Shown here: in pieces, positions 48,570 to 60,368 of the stretch
How the letters are laid out: every line of letters starts with the position of its first letter
How positions within the stretch are numbered: the stretch's first letter is position 1
Source: Cyathus striatus
Lineage: Eukaryota; Basidiomycota; Agaricomycetes; Agaricales; Nidulariaceae
DNA: 64,000 nt
Direction of reading: 5' to 3'
Assembly: GCA_025738555.1 (NCBI GenBank)
Contig: JAOVFP010000010.1
Location: 1,736,001 to 1,800,000, forward strand
Position numbers and translations under genes: made by a program
The notes under the pieces: generated by a model
The model's database searches: none
What the model was told of the DNA's origin: nothing
Seen by the model: only the letters and a program-made list of their open reading frames with translations

Positions 48570-50260
48570 TTGTCTTTCTTCCCACCCTTCAAGCTTTCGA
48601 GCTCAATTGACAATGATACCATCCCTTTTCCGTGTACAGAGTCTCAGCGCTCAGCCTCAGCTCAGCCTACAGTTGCGCTCAGTGCAGTGCATACCCTCGC
48701 TGGACCTTCTCATCCTCCCGTAGAGTCGATGAATGAATTACATCTTGGAGTAGCCAGTACTACTGGCACCACAATCGACTCCAGGTTCGTTCCCCACCTC
48801 TATCCTATTCTTACCACTAACCAATCCCGCAGAACATTCACCCTCAGAAGACGACTACCTCAGCACCCTCCCCCTGCCCCAAGCACAAGCGGCACCCTCC
48901 ACGCCAAGCCCCAACACGAACCCCCGGCGCAGTCTAGACGCCATATCAGTGTCCTTCCTCACCCTCTCGTCTTCGCAGAATGGCTCACCGAGGGTGCTGC
49001 AGAAGAGCAGCCTGCTGATCCGGAGCTCGAGGGTATGCGCTCCGGAGGGTGGATAGCCTGTTCGTGGGGCTTCTCCTAGGAGTATATGTGCGTTTTTTTC
49101 CATCCTTCTCTTCTACTTCTCTCCTCTCTCTTTTATCTACCTCTACCTTCTTGTTCTCCTTCGTTCTCCTTAGCCTTTCCACATCCCTCTTCGACTTTTT
49201 CGTTCTTGCCTTTCGATATATGCTAATAAGTAGTACACAGTATCAACCCGGGGAACACGCCTCAGACCCCACCCCGTCTACTCACCCAAATCCCTCGCTT
49301 CCTCCTGATCCCCGATCAACTCCCGCTCGAGGGCCACATCGCACCTTAGAAAGCTACACCAATGGTCCTCGCACTTCCACTGTCGGCATCACGATAATCC
49401 AGTAGAAGAACTATGGGTCCCCATCGACCCATCCAAATCCAAACATACATCTTTCCCCTCCTTCTCATTCCCATTTTCGTTCTCGTGTTACGTGTACGTG
49501 TTCCTGCTCTCCCCCCTCTGCGCAAGAGGACTTGGAATCAGGACCGGGAGTTGGGAAAGACGTAAAGGGGGAAGAAGGGGAATACTGTCCCGCATGGACA
49601 AACATCTACCTCATCACCACAGATACATTTCTAAGGCAGAGATATATCTGCACTTCCTCCGTCTTCCAGCGATGTACTTCAGCCGCCTAGCGAGGATATT
49701 TGAAGATGCGGAGGTTAGTAAACCTGATGTTGTGCGTATGACTGGTGCGGAGGGGGATGTGGTTATGTTTCCTTTGCGGCATCAGCATCGACAGCAGCTG
49801 CAGCAGGAAAGGGAGAGGGAGGAGCAGGGGTATCCTTCCCCGTGGCTTTTTTCTTCGCCTTCTCAAGCTGCGTGGCCTGCTTCTCGACCTGTGTATCCTT
49901 GTATCTCCCTTCCCGTCAAAGGAAGCAGCAGCGGTCGATGGGAGTATGGATAGAGTTGACGGCGCATGTATTTTCTGCGGCTGTTGGTGGACTTGTTGAT
50001 GATTTGTCGCTCGTTTGTGTTATTATGAGTTTATCCTATGGATGTGTGTTTATTGTGCGTTTGGGGCCATGAGGAGTATGGGAAGGCACCGCGGTGGGCT
50101 GAGGTTCGTGTTTAACATTCTTTCTTCTATCTATCACCGCTGACAACACCCCACCGACACAGGAAGCAAGAAGAGACTACACGCTATATGGTAGAACGTC
50201 TGGGTAGTGTTATCAATGCCAGCGGTATGGCTAGCCTGGAACCTGAGGTGTGTTTTCCCT
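48570..50260 (+). pseudogene. Fungal multi-pass membrane protein family, copy 1 (deleted)
   Basis: Same family as the inverted copy at 51380-54362. Recognisable parts are a 5' exon with AVHTLAGPSHPPVESMNEL, an intron with AG near 48832, HSPSEDDYLSTLPLPQAQ, a tract with RHHDNPVEELWVPIDP, and MDKHLPHHHRYISKAEIYLH followed by RLPAMYFSRLARIFEDAE. The segment that should hold WEAFVDSLLREWKTLNL and the first membrane span is missing: the reading passes from GGLVDD straight to LSLSYGCVFIVRLGPMRSMG near 50030. The end, RWAE followed by GTTCGT, keeps a splice donor, but downstream exons are replaced by the duplicated segment. I know this type of sequence from Agaricomycete hypothetical proteins; its biochemical role is unknown. 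Confidence 0.5.
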
Positions 50261-50267
50261 GCGATAG

Positions 50268-51165
50268 ATGGCAGTGTTTGAAGTACTGACGTTGCGGATA
50301 GTTGTATGTTCATAGATCCTCATTTTCGATTCTACATGTGAAAGTACAGTAGTCCAGTGTCTCTCCATCTTCCTCCTACATATCTAGCACGTCGCCGCAC
50401 GAACATTCGTTCTAAGCAACTATCACAATCCCCCTCTTCGTCTCCTGATAACCACTGTTCTGCGAATCGTCCCGCCATTCATCACCACAGCGCATACCAG
50501 GATTAGCCACGTCACCCAGTACACCTACCGATTGTCCCTCCAGCCTACGCCAGATGCTTCATACACCCATAATTCCAGGTGGCCTCTTTCGACGCATTAC
50601 GTGTGCAACATCCCAACTGGCACTATCATGGTATCATTAACAAGCTCCCGAATCCCGAATTCGATGGCCTAAGTACGTTGGTTTGAGCGCTCAGCGTTCA
50701 GCGGGAGGTTCGAGCGTTCGTAGACAGCTAGGGGCTGTGTTTGATCCACAATCGGAGGAATGGCAGGGTTGGTACGAGGCCGGTGGGATGTGAGTAGTTG
50801 GGGACATGGAGTGAACGCGAGGTGGGCAGATGAGGACTGCCTAAAGCTCCAACATGAGTACAGAGGCTTAGCCCCCGCTACGAGGAGCCTGTACAGTGCT
50901 GGACGTCACGCTAGCTGCTATCAGTGTTCCCCCCTCGTCACTCTCGTCCACTCACTTCTCCGCTACCCCACGAGGAACTTGAATAAGTGCCACGTCACCC
51001 ATCACCGCGTCACCACGCACCCACATCTGGTCTACTCGCGCGACACACGCCTACAGTTTCGTCTCCCATTGCAAGCTTCCACTCAACTGAGTGCGACAGA
51101 CTATACACTTCCATTATCAATGCCCCATTTCCATCCTCGAACCTACCATCACCAGCAGCTGTTAC
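50268..51165 (+). repeat. Segmental duplication, copy 2
   Basis: Direct copy of 44255-45470 with about 250 bp missing at 50932. It sits exactly between the two inverted membrane-protein copies, so it probably arrived with, or was a breakpoint of, the rearrangement that made them. Confidence 0.65.
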
Positions 51166-51379
51166 TCCTGCTGCGAGACTCAGTGTAGTGACCCACTGTC
51201 TGGCATTGAGGCAACGATTATTGCGCTTATGTATCTCTTACCTAACCTATGGTCTATCCCTTCGTCATGTTCCCAAACTGGTGAGCTAGTTAAACTAAAT
51301 TAAATTGTTATGTTTTACTTAAGTTTCTCTTAACTTAATATTGAAATATACCATGAGACTTAACACAGTGTGTAGAATA

Positions 51380-54362
51380 AAAATGTGAGTAATGTATAAA
51401 TTTCGGAAGAGTATGTGTAAATTTTGAATGTGTATGGCTGTTTCTTGACCTGTAAAGTGTCACATGTCGTCCTACCCACCCGCACCCACACCCACAGACG
51501 TAGAAGGACTCCCAAAGCAGAAAAACTCCCAACAGGAATAGAAGGCGAAACAGCCTCCGCCTCTGTCCCTTCCCTCCTCCCGCCAACCGCTACAGTCGAA
51601 CCGCCCGGAAGCGGACTCCCCGCCCTAGCACCCAAAATCCCCCTCACCCCCTCCCGACTCCCGTACCTCAGCATCCTTCCAATCATCCCCAAATACACTA
51701 CACCAAGCCCCAGCACAAGTGTAATCACCACCCTCGGTGCTAACACCTCTCTGCTACTTAACGGCTCACGTGTGTGGTCCGAAAGCCAGTCAGTGCGCTA
51801 AATGTACAAGAGGATAGAGAGGAGAAAGAGGAGGGTGGGCCAGGCTAGCAATACAGCTGGCATTGAGAGCATGACGCAGACATTCCACCATATTAGGGTG
51901 TTGTCATCATCGGTGGTAAGAGAGCAAGGAGTAAGGAAGAAGAGAGAATATGTCGGCGTTAGAAGAAAGAGAATGAAAGGGAGCGACGTGTCGACGTTAT
52001 AAAGCAAAGGGAAAGAACCGAGAATGCGTCAAGGTTAGAAAGCAAAAAGGGCACGGGTAGGAACACGTCAGCGTCAAAACCCGAAAAAGAACACTGCAGA
52101 GCAAAGGTAAGAAAGCAAACAAAGCAAACAAGCAAAAAGAAAAACACGAACCTCGGCTCACCGCGACGCCCTCCCCATACCCCTCATAGCCCCAAAACGC
52201 ACAATAAACACACCCATATGATAACTCATAATAGCACAAATGAGCGAGAGTAAAGCCGCAGTGCGCGTAAGTAGATCGTCAGACATTTCAGGAACTTGGA
52301 ATGTCGTTAAGATCCCTGTTAAGTAAACATCAGTAACATAACTAATGCAAAGAAAGGAAAGAGAAAGAGACGTACGAAGCCAATAAAACACTAGTCAAAT
52401 TCAGTGTTTTCCATTCTCTCAATAGCGAATCCACGAATGCTTCCCAGCTGTACTTGAATCGGACCAGAGCAGGCGCCATTCCTCCTCCTGGGCCTACGCC
52501 TCCGGCTCCACCCCTCGCACCCCAATCATCAGCAAGCCCATCAATAGCCGCAGCACCCGCATGCGCCGACAAGCCTATCCCAGCCCCCATCGACCGCTGC
52601 TGCGGAGGGGAAGGAGGGTACAGCCCCTGTGGATACACCGGCGGAGAAGCAGGCGACGCAGCTTGGGAAGGCGAGGAAAAGAGCCAAGGGGGAGGATACC
52701 CCTGCTCTTCCCTCTCCATTTCCCTTTCCCTCTCCTTTTCCTGCTGCAGCCGCTGCAAAGGATACATAGCATCCCCCTCCGCACCCATCATACGCACAAC
52801 GTCAGGCTTACTAGCCTCTGCATTTTCAAATATCCTCGCTACTCGATTGAAGTACATCGCTGGAAGACGGGGAAGGAGGTGTGGTATATCTGTCTTGGGA
52901 ATGTGTCTGTGACAATGAGGTAGATGTATGTCCATGCGGAACAGTGCTCTTCTTCTTCTCCTTCTACGTCTTTCTCAACTCCCAGTCGTGATTCCAAGTC
53001 CCCCTGTGCAGAGGAGGGGAAGCAGGGACGCGGACACGAGAATGAAAATGGGAAAGAGAAGGGGGGAAGGAGGTATGTTTGAATTTGAATGGGTCGATGG
53101 GGGCCCATGGTTCTTCGACTGGATTATCGTGATGCCGACAGTGGAGGTGTATGGTCATTGGTATAGCTTTCTATGGGGAGACGTGGCTCTCGAGCGGGAG
53201 TTACTAGGTGATCGAGAGGAAGCGAGGGATTTCAGTGAGAAGACGGGGTAGGGGTCTGAGAGGCGGGTTCCGCGGGTTGATACTGTGTACCTCTTATTAG
53301 CATATATCGAAAGCCAAGAATGAAGAAAGTCAAAGGAGGGTGAAAAGACTAAGGAGAACGAAGGAGAATAGAGGTGGAGGGAGATGAAAGAATGAGGGGA
53401 GAACCAGAAGAGAAGAAGAGAAAAAACGCACATATACTCCTAGGCGAAGCCCCACGAACAGGCGATCCACCCTCCGAAGCGCATACCCTCGAGCTCTGGA
53501 TCAGCGGACTGCTCTTCTGCAGCACCCCCAGCAAAGGATTCTGCGAAGACGAGAAGGAGAGGAGGGGCGCTGATATGGCGTCTAGACTGCGCCGGGGGTT
53601 TGTGTTGGGGCTTGGTAGAGGGCGGTAGAATCTGCGCGGAGTAGAGAGTGCCGCTTGTGCTTGGGGCAAGGGGGAGGGAGCTGAGGTAGTCACTTTCTGA
53701 AGGTGAATGCTCTACAGGATTGGTTAGTGGTAAGAATAGGACGGAGGGTGGGGAATGTACTTGGAGCCGATTGTGGTGCCATTGGTACTGGCTACACCAA
53801 GATGTGATTCACTCATCGACTCTACATGAGGATGAGAAGGTCCAGCGAGAGTATGCACTTCACTGAGCGCAACTGTAAGCTGAGTTGAGGCTGAGACTCT
53901 GTACGCGGAAAAGGGGTGGTGGAGCTTCGACGCGCGACATCTGGAGAAAGGGAAAGGGAAGGAGGAGGGGGAGAAGGTGGTGGAGAGAGGAGGAGGAGGA
54001 AAGGAGAATGAAGTTGACGAAGTGGGCGATGTGGTTTTACTTAGTTCAATGTTTCGGGGGACACTGAATTGCATATTAGCTAGCGTGCCAAGTAGTGCCC
54101 GTGATCCAATCCCACCTGTCAGCCACGGCCCACGGTAGCTCCCAGCTGCCAATGCGGTACATTCCAATCCGTATCTGAGACCATGCTTATGCTGTTCCGT
54201 CACGCTCGCTGGCCATGTTTCAGACGTGGAGTGAAGGTGAGGAGCAAAAAACATGAACTTTTCATCCGCTTCGTGACGTCGTGCTTGTTTGGCTGGGGTA
54301 CGAATCGTAAATATTTGTAACCCGGCATGCAGTGTGCGGTGTCCGGCGCCACGCCTTGGCAT
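51380..54362 (-). pseudogene. Fungal multi-pass membrane protein family, copy 2 (nonsense changes)
   Basis: Reading down the minus strand: a 5' region with AVxxLAGPSHPHVESMSESH-like sequence, an intron ending near 53711, HSPSESDYLSSLPLPQAQ, AWTYIYLIVTD, RLPAMYFNRVARIFENAEAS, a Pro/Gly-rich linker, FKYSWEAFVDSLLREWKTLN, then GILTTFQVPEMSDDLLTRTA and AALLSLICAIMS with VFIVRFGAMRGMGRASR. The C-terminal part has LIWWNVCVMLSMPAVLLAW, LLFLLSILLYI and VVITLVLGLGVVYLGMIGRM, giving at least four hydrophobic spans. TGA replaces the expected Trp after GRASR (about 52160) and TAG replaces the Trp after LLYI (about 51800); the exon junction at 52325-52370 seems one base out of phase. These make it inactive unless my exon choice is wrong. 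Function unknown. Confidence 0.55.
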
Positions 54363-54369
54363 ATGATTC

Positions 54370-55890
54370 GATTCTTACCTCTTGTTCTTAATCCCTTTTC
54401 TTGACCAAATTGCAACCGCCTTCTACACTTCCACTCGATATGCATCTATATCGGAACCACTGTGATATCTATAGCTTATGAAAAATATCAATTGTTGATT
54501 ATTATTCAGCACTTCACCCATCCGTCCGTGCTCTGCGCCCGTGCCATGAGGATACCATGATGCTGCTTCTGAATCTTACCCTTTACCCTTACATACTTCG
54601 TACTAGCGCCGATTCCAACCGGATTGAATGTCCGGTCACATTTGACCGTAACATTGAGTAAGTACTTTGGATATAATTTCTTCTATTCTCGATGTCCTAT
54701 GAAACAGAATACGTTAACGCTATTCAAATTCTTCCAAGTTGTGTCATCTGAGTCATGGCACCTGCTCAACGCAACCATCACACTCGAAAAGGAGAAAATT
54801 AACCATCCTACCGTCTAAAGTTATACTTTGGTATCCATCATGATTCATGATTCATAAGACTATAAATACGTTCATAGGCTATAATGCTATAAGCGGCTAA
54901 AAGTAGAACTAACCTTATGCCTCCTGCCTCCTGTGCAACTTCCAGGATTAACTCAGACAACTGACGTCAACAAGCACTACAAGTACTCAAAGTGCTTACT
55001 GTAAACGCGTTTAATCCCCAAAGGTATTTTCGTCCATGGCACGATGAAAGCATGAAGCTCGTGTGCTAAAGTTACCTAGACGCTGAAAAGTTACTACACG
55101 CACTACTGTAACGATCATACTTACCGCCCATAGGTTATAAACCAAGCAGACTCAAGAATGACGTATCGGATAACAGAATTGGTGAGCTGAATATTTCAAA
55201 TTTATCTCGGTCATTTGAGCTAAGAGGGATGGTAGCGGGGAGAGCAGATGAATGCAATTACGAAGTTGGATCAGATGTGTGCTCGTGGGAAGGCTGGTGG
55301 ACTGGGAGGAGTTACTAGTAGGTGTATATGGCCTAAACACGGTGATCGAGTACGTTACCAGATTTATGATATGAACTTATCCATCGCTGGATGATTACTG
55401 GTATATCTGTTTCGCTGACAAGCTTTCAAGAAGCACCCAGATGTAGTGTAAGGCATGTCTAACAGATTCCAACCTGGGTTCTGGATCACTCACCGACACC
55501 ATTGGCATGATCCCTGAAATGGGACCTGCGTTATTATCGATTGGCGACCAGCCAATATCTGCTGATGTTGAACTGCCCGCTAGCGTTCGCGCAGACAATG
55601 TAAACGGTTCTGGAGAAAGTAACAATAGCGGTGCATATTCTAGTTCTGGCGCAAAGAATGCCAGCGGCGCCATGAGTTTGGTAGGTCGTTGCACTTTATG
55701 CAGCTTTCCTTATTGTATATTTAGTCATGTAGATCATCACCGTTGTTATCACATCTGAGGACTTTACATTACTGTAGTAAATACGTACTATACAGTGTAT
55801 TTTTTCAATTTTGATGTGGATAGCTGTTCTGAATGATCCTTTATATATTTAGTATTACTGTGTAATTGTGTTTGTTTTTGCCATCAGGCA
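54370..55890. other. Gap between membrane-protein copy 2 and the LysM duplication
   Basis: No supported gene. The plus frame 55507-55758 contains NNSGAYSSSGAKNASGAMSL, which resembles the Ser/Gly/Ala-rich end of secreted fungal proteins. It has no signal peptide, partner exon or hydrophobic tail that I can join, so I leave it uncalled. An opposite frame (55395-55694) overlaps it. Confidence 0.4.
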
Positions 55891-56057
55891 GTCACTTATC
55901 TCTTCCATACAAATGTTACTAGCAATTTAACCAAAAAAACATATTGACATATTGTCCACTTCGCATACAAACCATACTTAATACTACCAATCACCGCTAA
56001 CAATCAAATTTATATTCTTCATCACATGCTACGAAATCATTCAAGAATCGTAAAAAT

Positions 56058-56692
56058 TTACGTCGAAGGAGCGACACAGAGAACCTACAAAATATGTAAT
56101 CAGAACGCCTTCAGCACAAACAGAAAATCACACACCTCGCCAGGATAAATGTTAGTACAATCACTAGCAATATTCGGGTTGTTGCTGAGCAGAGTGGCAA
56201 CACTAATCCCAGCAGCGCTAGCAATAGCAGGACAAGAATCTCCGGATTGAACAACGGAGACTCGGGTGCAATCTTGTCCAGTAATCCCCAAGCAAAGAGG
56301 CTGTGAAAGATGAATATCGTCGAACGACTCCTTTATATTGAAAAGCTTGCTTACCTCACCCACGGAAAGGTTGGAGCAGTCAGAATTGATGGTACCAGCG
56401 TTTACAGTTGCCAACTGGTAACTGTTAATATATATAATAAATTGAGCGAATCTGAAGATTTATTAATAGTAGAGCTTACGTGGAAACATTCTGAGCTGCA
56501 GAAATTCCATCGCAGGTATCTCCAAGGTGAACGGTGTATTGCCTATCGCAATTTGCTGGAATGGCAAGGGACTTGACGGTGACCACTAAAACGGAACATA
56601 CACGTTAGCGGCGACGTTGAGAGGTGTGATGTCTGAAGCGTACCGAGGACAGCACTCAGGACGAGAGCAGTGATTTGAGCAAAGCGAAACAT
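56058..56692 (-). CDS. Secreted double-LysM protein, copy 1
   Basis: Predicted small secreted chitin/peptidoglycan-type glycan-binding protein of 137 residues; LysM proteins of this kind often shield fungal chitin or bind it outside the cell (family knowledge). Exons are 56644-56692, 56480-56585, 56355-56421, 56136-56300 and 56058-56084, with introns of 51-58 bp that are all GT-AG and in phase. Residues 1 to about 24 form a signal peptide (MFRFAQITALVLSAVL...SLA). LysM1 covers about 33-78 (YTVHLGDTCDGISAAQNVS, NSDCSNLSVGEPLCL). LysM2 covers about 87-133 (VVQSGDSCPAIASAAGIS, LLSNNPNIASDC, IYPGEVLCV). Eight or more Cys fit disulfides. The length, without another domain, is typical of effector-type LysM proteins. 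Its paralogue lies head to head 2.06 kb away. Confidence 0.9.
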
Positions 56693-56787
56693 GGTTACGA
56701 ATAGTAAATCGAGGTAGATAGATGAGAAGTGCTAGTTGTCAGAAGAGATATCTGGACAATGAAGTAGAAGAGAGGGGCGCTGCTCCC

Positions 56788-56794
56788 TTTTATA
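56788..56794 (-). promoter_or_regulatory. TATA box of LysM copy 1
   Basis: TATAAAA on the minus strand, 96-102 bp before the start codon, in the same context (GGTATAAAAGGGAGCAG) as the paralogue. Confidence 0.65.
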
Positions 56795-57149
56795 CCTCTC
56801 CTTCCTCCCCAATAAGCTATACCCATCGCTAAAACTCAAGATCTTCATGACTCGCGTGAGAGCAGCTTTAGGAACGCATGATATTGTTCCCTCGTCGAGT
56901 CAAGGATATAGAGGTAACGCAAACGGAGGATCAAACGTAAAAGCGCACTTTGTTTCATGCCGAGTGCGCTCTCAGCCTCTTGCTGCCTAATTAGGGTATC
57001 ATGGCGGGATCCGTATGGCGCAAGTCGCTTATTTCGGTAGGGCCTCTAGCTGCCGCTAGACAAAATTAGAAGCGGGCTTAAATCCCCGAAGTTCGATAAC
57101 ACGCACGAGCGCGGTAAACTATAAATAACCTACCCGAGACTCAAGGAAA

Positions 57150-58325
57150 TATGTATGAATGTCGTCTGCGACAGTTTTTGCTATGGGGTTGCTTTCGAAA
57201 CGCATAGGTATACTAATAAGTAGCTGTAGTGAAGTACCTATTGACCTTTGAATTCAGTGCCTTTATAAACACATATTGCGGTTATTGTGCGAATGCTCTT
57301 CTAGCACTACCGTTAAGACGCCCCCCGATGAAGAATTAGACGTTTCATGAAGTCTGATATGTACTCCAGAGGAAAGTCAATATAGAGTTTACTGGTTGAA
57401 CTGTCTAACGCAATTTGTGCTAAATTCATAAACGGTCAGAGAGCCACAGTCTCTTCTCTAAGTATCTCCTGCCGCTCTTTCAAATTCTTCTTAGTCAATC
57501 GGGATTCCGGACTTTTATTTTTCGAGTACATAGGTGCTTCTTGTTGGCTTCTTGAATCTTTCACGATACCTTGCTTTACAGCACCAGCGTGTCCCCTCTT
57601 GCTTGACACGAATATAACATTCAACCGACCTTCAGTCAGTTTATTCTCTAAATATTATATCTTTCCTATTTTGCTAATTTATCCACGGATGGAGAACTGC
57701 GTTCCGGCACGGTAGGATAGAACCAGGCACTTCCGGGTCGATGTCACAAAATTCTACGTGTTGATAGACACATACCATCGTTGACTTTTCACTGCATTTC
57801 TCAGCAGGGGTGTTTTGTCTCAAAAGATTATTTTCTTCTTGTACACGTTGTAGCTCAAACGAAACACAAGGTAGGATTTTATCCAAGGGGTCGGCTAATT
57901 CAGCTAGTCAGAAACATTAGTACGACATTTTCGTACATGACTAGGCAATCCTTATCATCTCCTCCAGAACGACTATTCACCAAGAATTACTAGACGCCAC
58001 AATCTCCACAACATTTTGGTGCATATTATAGTATGCACTTACCTAGAAATATACAATCCGAATGTTTATACATTAGTAGCTACGAGTAGCTCTGATATTA
58101 CGAAGTGAAAGACTCCCGTACTTTAATGAAACCATCATATTTTGGAGAGGCGGGGAAGGTACATATCTTTTTCATTGTCTCGTTCTCTTGTGATGGCTAA
58201 TTCCGTACATGCCGAAACCTTTCTGAAATCTCAAAGAACCTTGACGTCCCAGTCTACACAGGCTTTATGCCAATGACATTCCAAGAACGAATGCTTTACC
58301 TCGCGTAGAATGACTCATTCAAGGT
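57150..58325. other. Spacer between the LysM arms
   Basis: About 1.2 kb, not inverted-repeated, containing only short frames (for example 57674-57886 minus) without family features. It separates two divergent promoters and may hold shared control sites, but none is recognisable. Confidence 0.5.
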
Positions 58326-58643
58326 CGAGTCTCGGGTGTACTATTTATAGTTTACCGCGCTTCGTATGTACGGGCCGCTGCTAAGTTTGTCAAGCGGTCC
58401 CCAGCCAAATAAGGGACGTGCGCCGTATGGATCCCGCCCTGATGCCCTAATTAGGCAATAAGAGTGCACTCGGCATGAAACAAGGTGCGCTTTTACGTTT
58501 GATCCTCCGTTCTGCATGTGCATTACCTCTATATCTTTGACTCGACGAGGAACGATATCATGCGTTCCTAAAGCTGCTCTCACGCGAGTCATAAGACCTT
58601 GAGTTTTAGCGATGGGTATAGCTTATTGGGGAGGAAGGAGAGG

Positions 58644-58650
58644 TATAAAA
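58644..58650 (+). promoter_or_regulatory. TATA box of LysM copy 2
   Basis: TATAAAA 101-107 bp before the start codon at 58751, conserved with the other arm. Confidence 0.65.
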
Positions 58651-58750
58651 GGGAGCAGTGTTTCTCTCTTCTACTTCATTGTCCAGATATCTCTTCTGAC
58701 AACCAGCACTTCTCATCTGTCTATCTCTCGCGTTAACTCCCATATTCACT

Positions 58751-59392
58751 ATGTTCTGCTTTGCTCAAGTTACTGCTCTCCTTTTGAGTGCCGTCCTCGG
58801 TACGCTGCAGATATTAACATCTCTGGATGTCGCCGCTAATATGTATGCTTCATTTTAGTGGCCACTGTCGAGTCCCTGGCCCTTCCAGCCAATTGCGATA
58901 GGGAATACGTTGTTCGCCTTGGAGATGTCTGTGATGCCATTTCTGCAGCTCAGAATGTTTCCACGTAAGTCTAGTACTATTTATTAAAAACCTTCTGAGC
59001 TGCTTCGTTAATTGTCCATTTCAACAGCTACCAGTTGGCGACTGTAAACGCTGGTATTATCAACTCTGACTGTTCTAACCTCTCTGAGGGCGAGGTAAAT
59101 GACCCTTTCAATATAAAGTCGTTCGACGATACTCATCGTCATTCAGACTCTTTGCTTGGGGATTCAAGGACAAGATTGCAACCAAGTCTCCGTTGTCCAA
59201 TCTGGAGACTCTTGCCCTGCTATTGCCAGCGCTGCTGGGATTAGTGTTGCCACTTTGCTGAGCAACAACCCCAACATTGCTAGTGACTGCACTAACATTT
59301 ATCCTGGCGAGGTGTGTAATTTTCTGTTTGTGCTGGAGGCAATTTTCTGAGTACATATCTTACAGGTTCTCTGTGTTGCTCCTTCGTCCTAA
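58751..59392 (+). CDS. Secreted double-LysM protein, copy 2
   Basis: Paralogue of copy 1 and also 137 residues. Exons are 58751-58799, 58859-58964, 59028-59094, 59147-59311 and 59366-59392. The signal peptide is MFCFAQVTALLLSAVL...SLA. LysM1 shows YVVRLGDVCDAISAAQNVS and NSDCSNLSEGETLCLG. LysM2 shows VVQSGDSCPAIASAAGIS, LLSNNPNIASDC and IYPGEVLCV. The second LysM is the same as in copy 1 while LysM1 differs at several positions (for example H36 region to R, T to V before C), so the two proteins may have diverged in ligand preference. All introns are GT-AG and keep the phases of copy 1. Acts outside the cell by prediction. Confidence 0.9.
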
Positions 59393-59539
59393 ATGGGTAA
59401 CCTTGTTTGAAAGATTTGTTCGTAAGAGGGGAGGATAAATATTGTGATTGCTTATGATTTGTATATGAAGTGGACAATATATCGATATGTGTTTTGGATA
59501 AATTGCTCATTAACAGAAGTGACATTTGGGTAAATATGT

Positions 59540-60368
59540 CGTCATGTGAGAAATACTACTATAGTACTACTATCTGGGGTAGTACATGCATCATATCTCT
59601 ATGCGCCCGAGCTTTTAAAAAAAAATATTGACATACGTGAATACGTAAAGGAATGGTTGTGATCTTAATGAAGCAAAGGTTTGCTTTGATTTAGTGGGCT
59701 GTATCCTGTTGTGTCTCCTTAGTTGCCACGACTAAGTAAATGCACTCTATTTTGCATACGGCTGAAACGATGGCGTTAAAATCCTCCTATAACTTACTAT
59801 AAACTATACCACATCATGATACCGACGTGCTCCATGTCTGCACTCTCATCCCAACAACGGAAAATTTCTTGCCGATGATCCATCACATTCAATGTGGCTT
59901 AGTTATTAAATCGAATATGATATCTGCAAGGGTGCTAGTAGGTGCTAGTAGCCTCTCGGAAACCTAGGAATATGATGTTAGCGCAAGGAGAAGTACAAAG
60001 GAACTTAAAACGGGGAAATCAGAGAATCATGCTATTTTTAACCCTGTGAGATTTAAAATGAGAAGCAGGTACGCGAGGGCGGGGGACGCCGGGTGGGTAA
60101 TCTGTATCAGCTTCTCTTTCCTTTCAAATTCTAGGAGGCTGCAGTAATTGCAGCGTTGATAGATTACAGATGTACTGTGATTAATGCCGTTGATACATCA
60201 TAGATGTACTGTAATTAATGCCGTTGATATATCACAGATGCACGGTGATTACCTCAATTGATACATCATGAACCTATAATAATTATTGCAAATGATATAC
60301 ATATCAAAGCCACAGCATTGCCTGAAATCCCTAGCTACTAGGCTCGTATCTTACTTCGGCCCGCCGCC
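59540..60368. other. Upstream region of the MFS gene with short repeats
   Basis: No gene. A segment at about 60020-60125 (AGAATCATGCTATTTTTAACC to CTGTATCAGCTTC) is repeated directly at 63663-63745. A diverged tandem repeat of about 41 bp (GTTGATACATCATAGATGTACTGTAATTAATGCC type) fills 60155-60300, just before the start codon, and may affect expression. Confidence 0.5.

Larger units (their letters stand above)
55890..57150. repeat. Left arm of the LysM inverted duplication
   Basis: The arm carries the minus-strand LysM gene, its promoter and flanks. It is inverted relative to about 58325-59535. Shared words outside the genes include AAGTGGACAATAT, CTGTCTATCTCTCG-like, GGTATAAAAGGGAGCAG and TATAGTTTACCGCGC (given in right-arm sense). 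Confidence 0.85.
58325..59535. repeat. Right arm of the LysM inverted duplication
   Basis: Inverted copy of 55890-57150. Similarity continues past the coding end to TGGATAAATTGCTCATTAACAG near 59500. Substitutions and small indels are frequent in introns and flanks, while coding exon lengths (49, 106, 67, 165 and 27) are unchanged. Confidence 0.85.

Noticed and set aside
52454..52923. Plus-strand frames of 120-152 codons
   Set aside because: Antisense shadows of the Pro/Gly-rich linker and RLPAMYFNRVARIF exon of membrane-protein copy 2.
57674..57886. Short minus frame, and a possible tRNA in the CCGGGTCGATGTCA region
   Set aside because: No tRNA fold with matching acceptor stem could be drawn, and the frame has no family features.
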